From contig NZ_JAKJSC010000001.1 of NCBI RefSeq assembly GCF_029029525.1, forward strand, positions 1,674,001-1,738,000: 64,000 nt of DNA. Direction: 5' to 3'. The notes beneath the pieces are model-generated. The model searched no databases. It had not been told where the DNA came from and saw only the letters and a list, made by a program, of their open reading frames with translations. Numbering within the stretch: position 1 is the first letter of the stretch; the number at the start of each line of letters is the position of its first letter. This DNA comes from Labilibaculum sp. DW002 (GTDB taxonomy: Bacteria; Bacteroidota; Bacteroidia; Bacteroidales; Marinifilaceae). A program made the translations under genes and the position numbers. Shown here in pieces: positions 61,646 through 64,000 of the stretch.

Positions 61646-62858
61646 AATCCCTCCAATTTACAGGTACCAATTTCATCTCAATAGCCAATTCAAGAATTTT
61701 AAGCTGCCTTTTTACGACAGGAGGATCAATCATCTTACTCCCGATTGAAACGACTGCAATTTTATTTCTTTCCGCTTCATCGAAAGCCAGAATGATTTTT
61801 TTAGCTTTTTCAATCTCCTTCTTGTCAGGAGCAAAATTTTCATGAATCACTGAAATCTGTCTTGGATGAATGCATCCCATTCCTTGAAAACCCAATTCCT
61901 TTGATCTTTTAACATTTAAAGCCAAAGCTTCCATGTCCGCAACATCTGAAAACACAGAATCTATAGGCTGAATATTCGCTGCATTACATGCATTTACAAT
62001 GCGCATTCTTGCATATAGGGACTCTATAGCACCTTCAGATCTTTGTACTCCTATATCAGCTGTATAATCTTCCAAACCAATTGCCATTGCAGCTATGTTT
62101 AATGATGACGAAGCTATTTCAAAGGCATTCTCAACCCCAAGAGCACTTTCAATAATTGGCATTAAGTAAATATCATGCACAATCGCATGACGTTCTTTTA
62201 ATCTTGCTATTTCTTTTTCGACAAGAAGAACGCCATCAACGGTTTCACATTTCGGAATTAAAATCAGATGAACATTGTGAGGAATCAGATAGGACAAATC
62301 TTCGACACCTCTTTGTCCTTGATTTATTCGAACCATTCTTTCTACGCCATAAAAGTTTTGTGAGCGTAAGGCATTTCGGACTAAAATTCGGGCTTCATCC
62401 TTTTTTTGGATTGATACTGAATCCTCTAAATCTAAAATAATTGCGTTGGGTTGATGAATACCAGCATTCAACATCATATAGGGCGTGTTACCCGGTAAAT
62501 ATAGGCGAGATAGTCTAAAATGTCGTTTCGTAGATTGATAATTATTTTCAGGGATAAGATCCAACAAAAAATCCTTGTCTGTTTGCATTATTGCTTTTAC
62601 CGCAGCTTCTATTCTTGCCGCTAAAACATAGGGTAAGGCACCATTGTCATTTATTTCTACAAGGGCATTTTTAATATTGAAAAAAACCAAAACAGAACGA
62701 CACAGTTGTTCTATTGACGAAGCATAAAAAACCTTTACTTTAGAATTTAAAACAAAATCAATTCCTTCTGCTTCTTTTACTTCAATCTTAACATGACAAT
62801 CCCCTTTACTCTTCGAATTACTATTTCCTGCTTCACCTAGACGTTTTACAAGTTTCAT
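61632..62858 (-). CDS. Fused citrate lyase gamma (ACP) and beta subunits
   Basis: A 408-residue fusion. Residues 1-100 are the CitD acyl carrier domain (GDCHVKIEVKEAEGIDF, then GALPYVLAARIEAAVKA). Residues about 112-400 are CitE, the lyase barrel: RLYLPGNTPYMM, AIILDLEDSV, MPIIESALGVENA, AIGLEDYTADIG, GCIHPRQI. CitE splits the citryl-ACP to acetyl-ACP and oxaloacetate. Serines at 13, 15 and 17 lie near the place where the prosthetic group attaches to the ACP in other species, but I cannot say which is used. Usually the two are separate genes, so this gives a fixed 1:1 ratio. Confidence 0.9.
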   Translation of the reverse strand: MKLVKRLGEAGNSNSKSKGDCHVKIEVKEAEGIDFVLNSKVKVFYASSIEQLCRSVLVFFNIKNALVEINDNGALPYVLAARIEAAVKAIMQTDKDFLLDLIPENNYQSTKRHFRLSRLYLPGNTPYMMLNAGIHQPNAIILDLEDSVSIQKKDEARILVRNALRSQNFYGVERMVRINQGQRGVEDLSYLIPHNVHLILIPKCETVDGVLLVEKEIARLKERHAIVHDIYLMPIIESALGVENAFEIASSSLNIAAMAIGLEDYTADIGVQRSEGAIESLYARMRIVNACNAANIQPIDSVFSDVADMEALALNVKRSKELGFQGMGCIHPRQISVIHENFAPDKKEIEKAKKIILAFDEAERNKIAVVSIGSKMIDPPVVKRQLKILELAIEMKLVPVNWRDCDEA

Positions 62859-63034
62859 AACCCAATATGTGTTAAATGAGAAATCTTAAAAATAAAAAAG
62901 AGAAGCAAGAACATCAATAATCAGCTCCTACCTCTCCTTTCATACCATTTTGCATCTTATTTACAATATATTAAATATAAGAATTTTGTTGAATAAAAAA
63001 AATCTTTCCATCTCTGATAGCCATATTATAATAA

Positions 63035-63063
63035 AAAAGGGAGCCTAATAGGCTCCCTTTTAA
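63035..63063 (-). terminator. Terminator of oadB
   Basis: AAAAGGGAGCC and GGCTCCCTTTT form a perfect 11-bp stem around TAATA, with a T run on the minus strand. It lies 20 bp after the oadB stop. Confidence 0.88.
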
Positions 63064-63082
63064 TATCTATATGATGTTTTTA

Positions 63083-64000
63083 TTACATCAAGAAACTCAA
63101 TAGAATACCAGCTCCTACTGCCGAACCAATAACACCAGATACGTTAGGCGCCATTGCATGCATCAACAAGTGGTTAGTTGGATCATTCTCCAATCCCATC
63201 ACCTGTACTACACGAGCACTATCAGGAACAGCAGATACACCAGCCGCACCAATCATAGGATTGATAGGACGATCTTTTGGCGAGAAGATGTTCATAACCT
63301 TAGCAAAGATTACACCACCAGCTGTTGCAACAATAAATGATGCAGCTCCCAATCCGAAGATTAAGATTGAGTCAGCAGTTAAGAATACATCAGCCTGAGT
63401 TGAAGCACCTACTGTTACACCCAATAGAATTGTAATAATGTTAATCAATGCATTACTAGCAGTTTCAGCCAAACGGTTAGTCACTGTAGATTCTTTAAGT
63501 AGATTACCAAAGAATAACATACCCAACAATGGCACCGAAGTTGGTGAGATATAAGCTGTTAATAACAAACCAATAATTGGGAACATGATTTTTTCAAGAC
63601 GAGTTACCGCACGAGGCGCTTTCATCTTAATCTTTCTTTCCTTTTTAGTTGTCAACAAGTTAATAATTGGAGGTTGAATTACAGGAACCAAAGCCATATA
63701 CGAATAAGCCGCAATCGCGATAGGTCCGATCAAGTTCTTCACCGTTTCTCCATTTGCCATCACATTCATACCATTGGCAAGTTTTGATGACAAGAAGATA
63801 GCCGTAGGACCATCAGCACCACCAATAATTCCAATCGCACCTGCCTCTGGTGGAGCAAAGCCCATCCAAAGAGCACCTAGGAATGTTGCAAAGATACCAA
63901 TCTGAGCTGCTGCTCCAAGAATCATCAAACGTGGGTTTGAAATTAATGAAGAGAAGTCTGTCATAGCACCAATTCCTAAGAAAATCAAAGGAGGATACCA
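63083..64000 (-). CDS. oadB: Na+-pumping decarboxylase beta subunit, 5' end beyond window
   Basis: The last 305 residues of a membrane subunit of oxaloacetate (or methylmalonyl-CoA) decarboxylase. The frame continues past the window edge (WYPPLIFLGIGAMTDFSS at the border). It has about eight membrane helices, the re-entrant GGADGPTAIFLSSKLA loop with the Na+-site Asp, and a GASTQADVFL motif. It exports Na+ with the energy of decarboxylation. Lying 220 bp before the citrate lyase genes in the same direction, it fits citrate fermentation: lyase yields oxaloacetate, this complex decarboxylates it. The alpha and gamma subunits are not seen. Confidence 0.92.
   Translation of the reverse strand, partial: WYPPLIFLGIGAMTDFSSLISNPRLMILGAAAQIGIFATFLGALWMGFAPPEAGAIGIIGGADGPTAIFLSSKLANGMNVMANGETVKNLIGPIAIAAYSYMALVPVIQPPIINLLTTKKERKIKMKAPRAVTRLEKIMFPIIGLLLTAYISPTSVPLLGMLFFGNLLKESTVTNRLAETASNALINIITILLGVTVGASTQADVFLTADSILIFGLGAASFIVATAGGVIFAKVMNIFSPKDRPINPMIGAAGVSAVPDSARVVQVMGLENDPTNHLLMHAMAPNVSGVIGSAVGAGILLSFLM

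Noticed and set aside
1-64000. CRISPR array or insertion sequence with transposase
   Set aside because: No regularly spaced short repeats, cas genes or transposase frames were seen in the window.

Overview
The window looks like the chromosome of an anaerobic or facultative marine-type Bacteroidota, probably of the order Marinilabiliales. This is inferred from family content, not from a search. The supporting signs are a SusC/SusD pair, many TAnnTTTG -7 promoter boxes, DUF3570/DUF4266 proteins, a CitD-CitE fusion beside a sodium-pumping decarboxylase beta subunit, low GC and leader-poor genes.

Layout. 1-6.0 kb: a truncated cytochrome c-like gene, a sigma-54 response regulator with its histidine kinase, and a PaaK-like adenylate-forming enzyme. 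6.2-7.1 kb: decayed DNA, including a degraded second copy of the cytochrome/regulator region and a resolvase stub. 8.0-17.9 kb: a six-gene divalent-metal efflux operon on the minus strand (Cys-rich protein, CzcA-CzcC fusion, CzcB, PII-like protein, P-type ATPase, GDCCVxC protein), followed by a DUF6660 gene and a Fur-family regulator with a candidate operator. 18.0-26.7 kb: accessory island with a serine resolvase, a three-gene regulatory operon (sigma-like protein, unknown protein, ImmA/IrrE protease), a divergent CBASS anti-phage operon (58-aa unknown protein, Cap15-like effector, CD-NTase, E2-like protein), a HigBA-type toxin-antitoxin pair, and a tyrosine integrase lying against tRNA-Leu(GAG).

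27-64 kb is mostly core genome. It holds a thioredoxin/ApbE/DUF4266/DUF3570 cluster, two tRNA-Gly genes with a broken tRNA piece between them, a DPP IV-type peptidase, thrS-infC-rpmI-rplT, dapB, lepB, a WbqC-like gene, a Nudix gene, an NlpC/P60 gene, a PgpH-type HD protein, an M49-like lipoprotein that lacks its zinc histidines, a TonB receptor, a SusCD locus with two small lipoproteins, pepD, an HD protein, a BFD-like ferredoxin, citrate lyase (citDE fusion, citF) and a partial oadB.

The most interesting part is 18.9-23.2 kb. There, a CBASS operon with an E2-only modification gene and a 58-aa unknown first gene is transcribed divergently from a sigma-like/unknown/metalloprotease operon. A perfect 14-bp inverted repeat sits between them, overlapping candidate promoters of both. 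This resembles in logic the known CapH-CapP (repressor-protease) control of CBASS, but with a sigma-like protein in place of the repressor. Other notable points are an apparent AUA start codon for infC and the M49-family pseudoenzyme.
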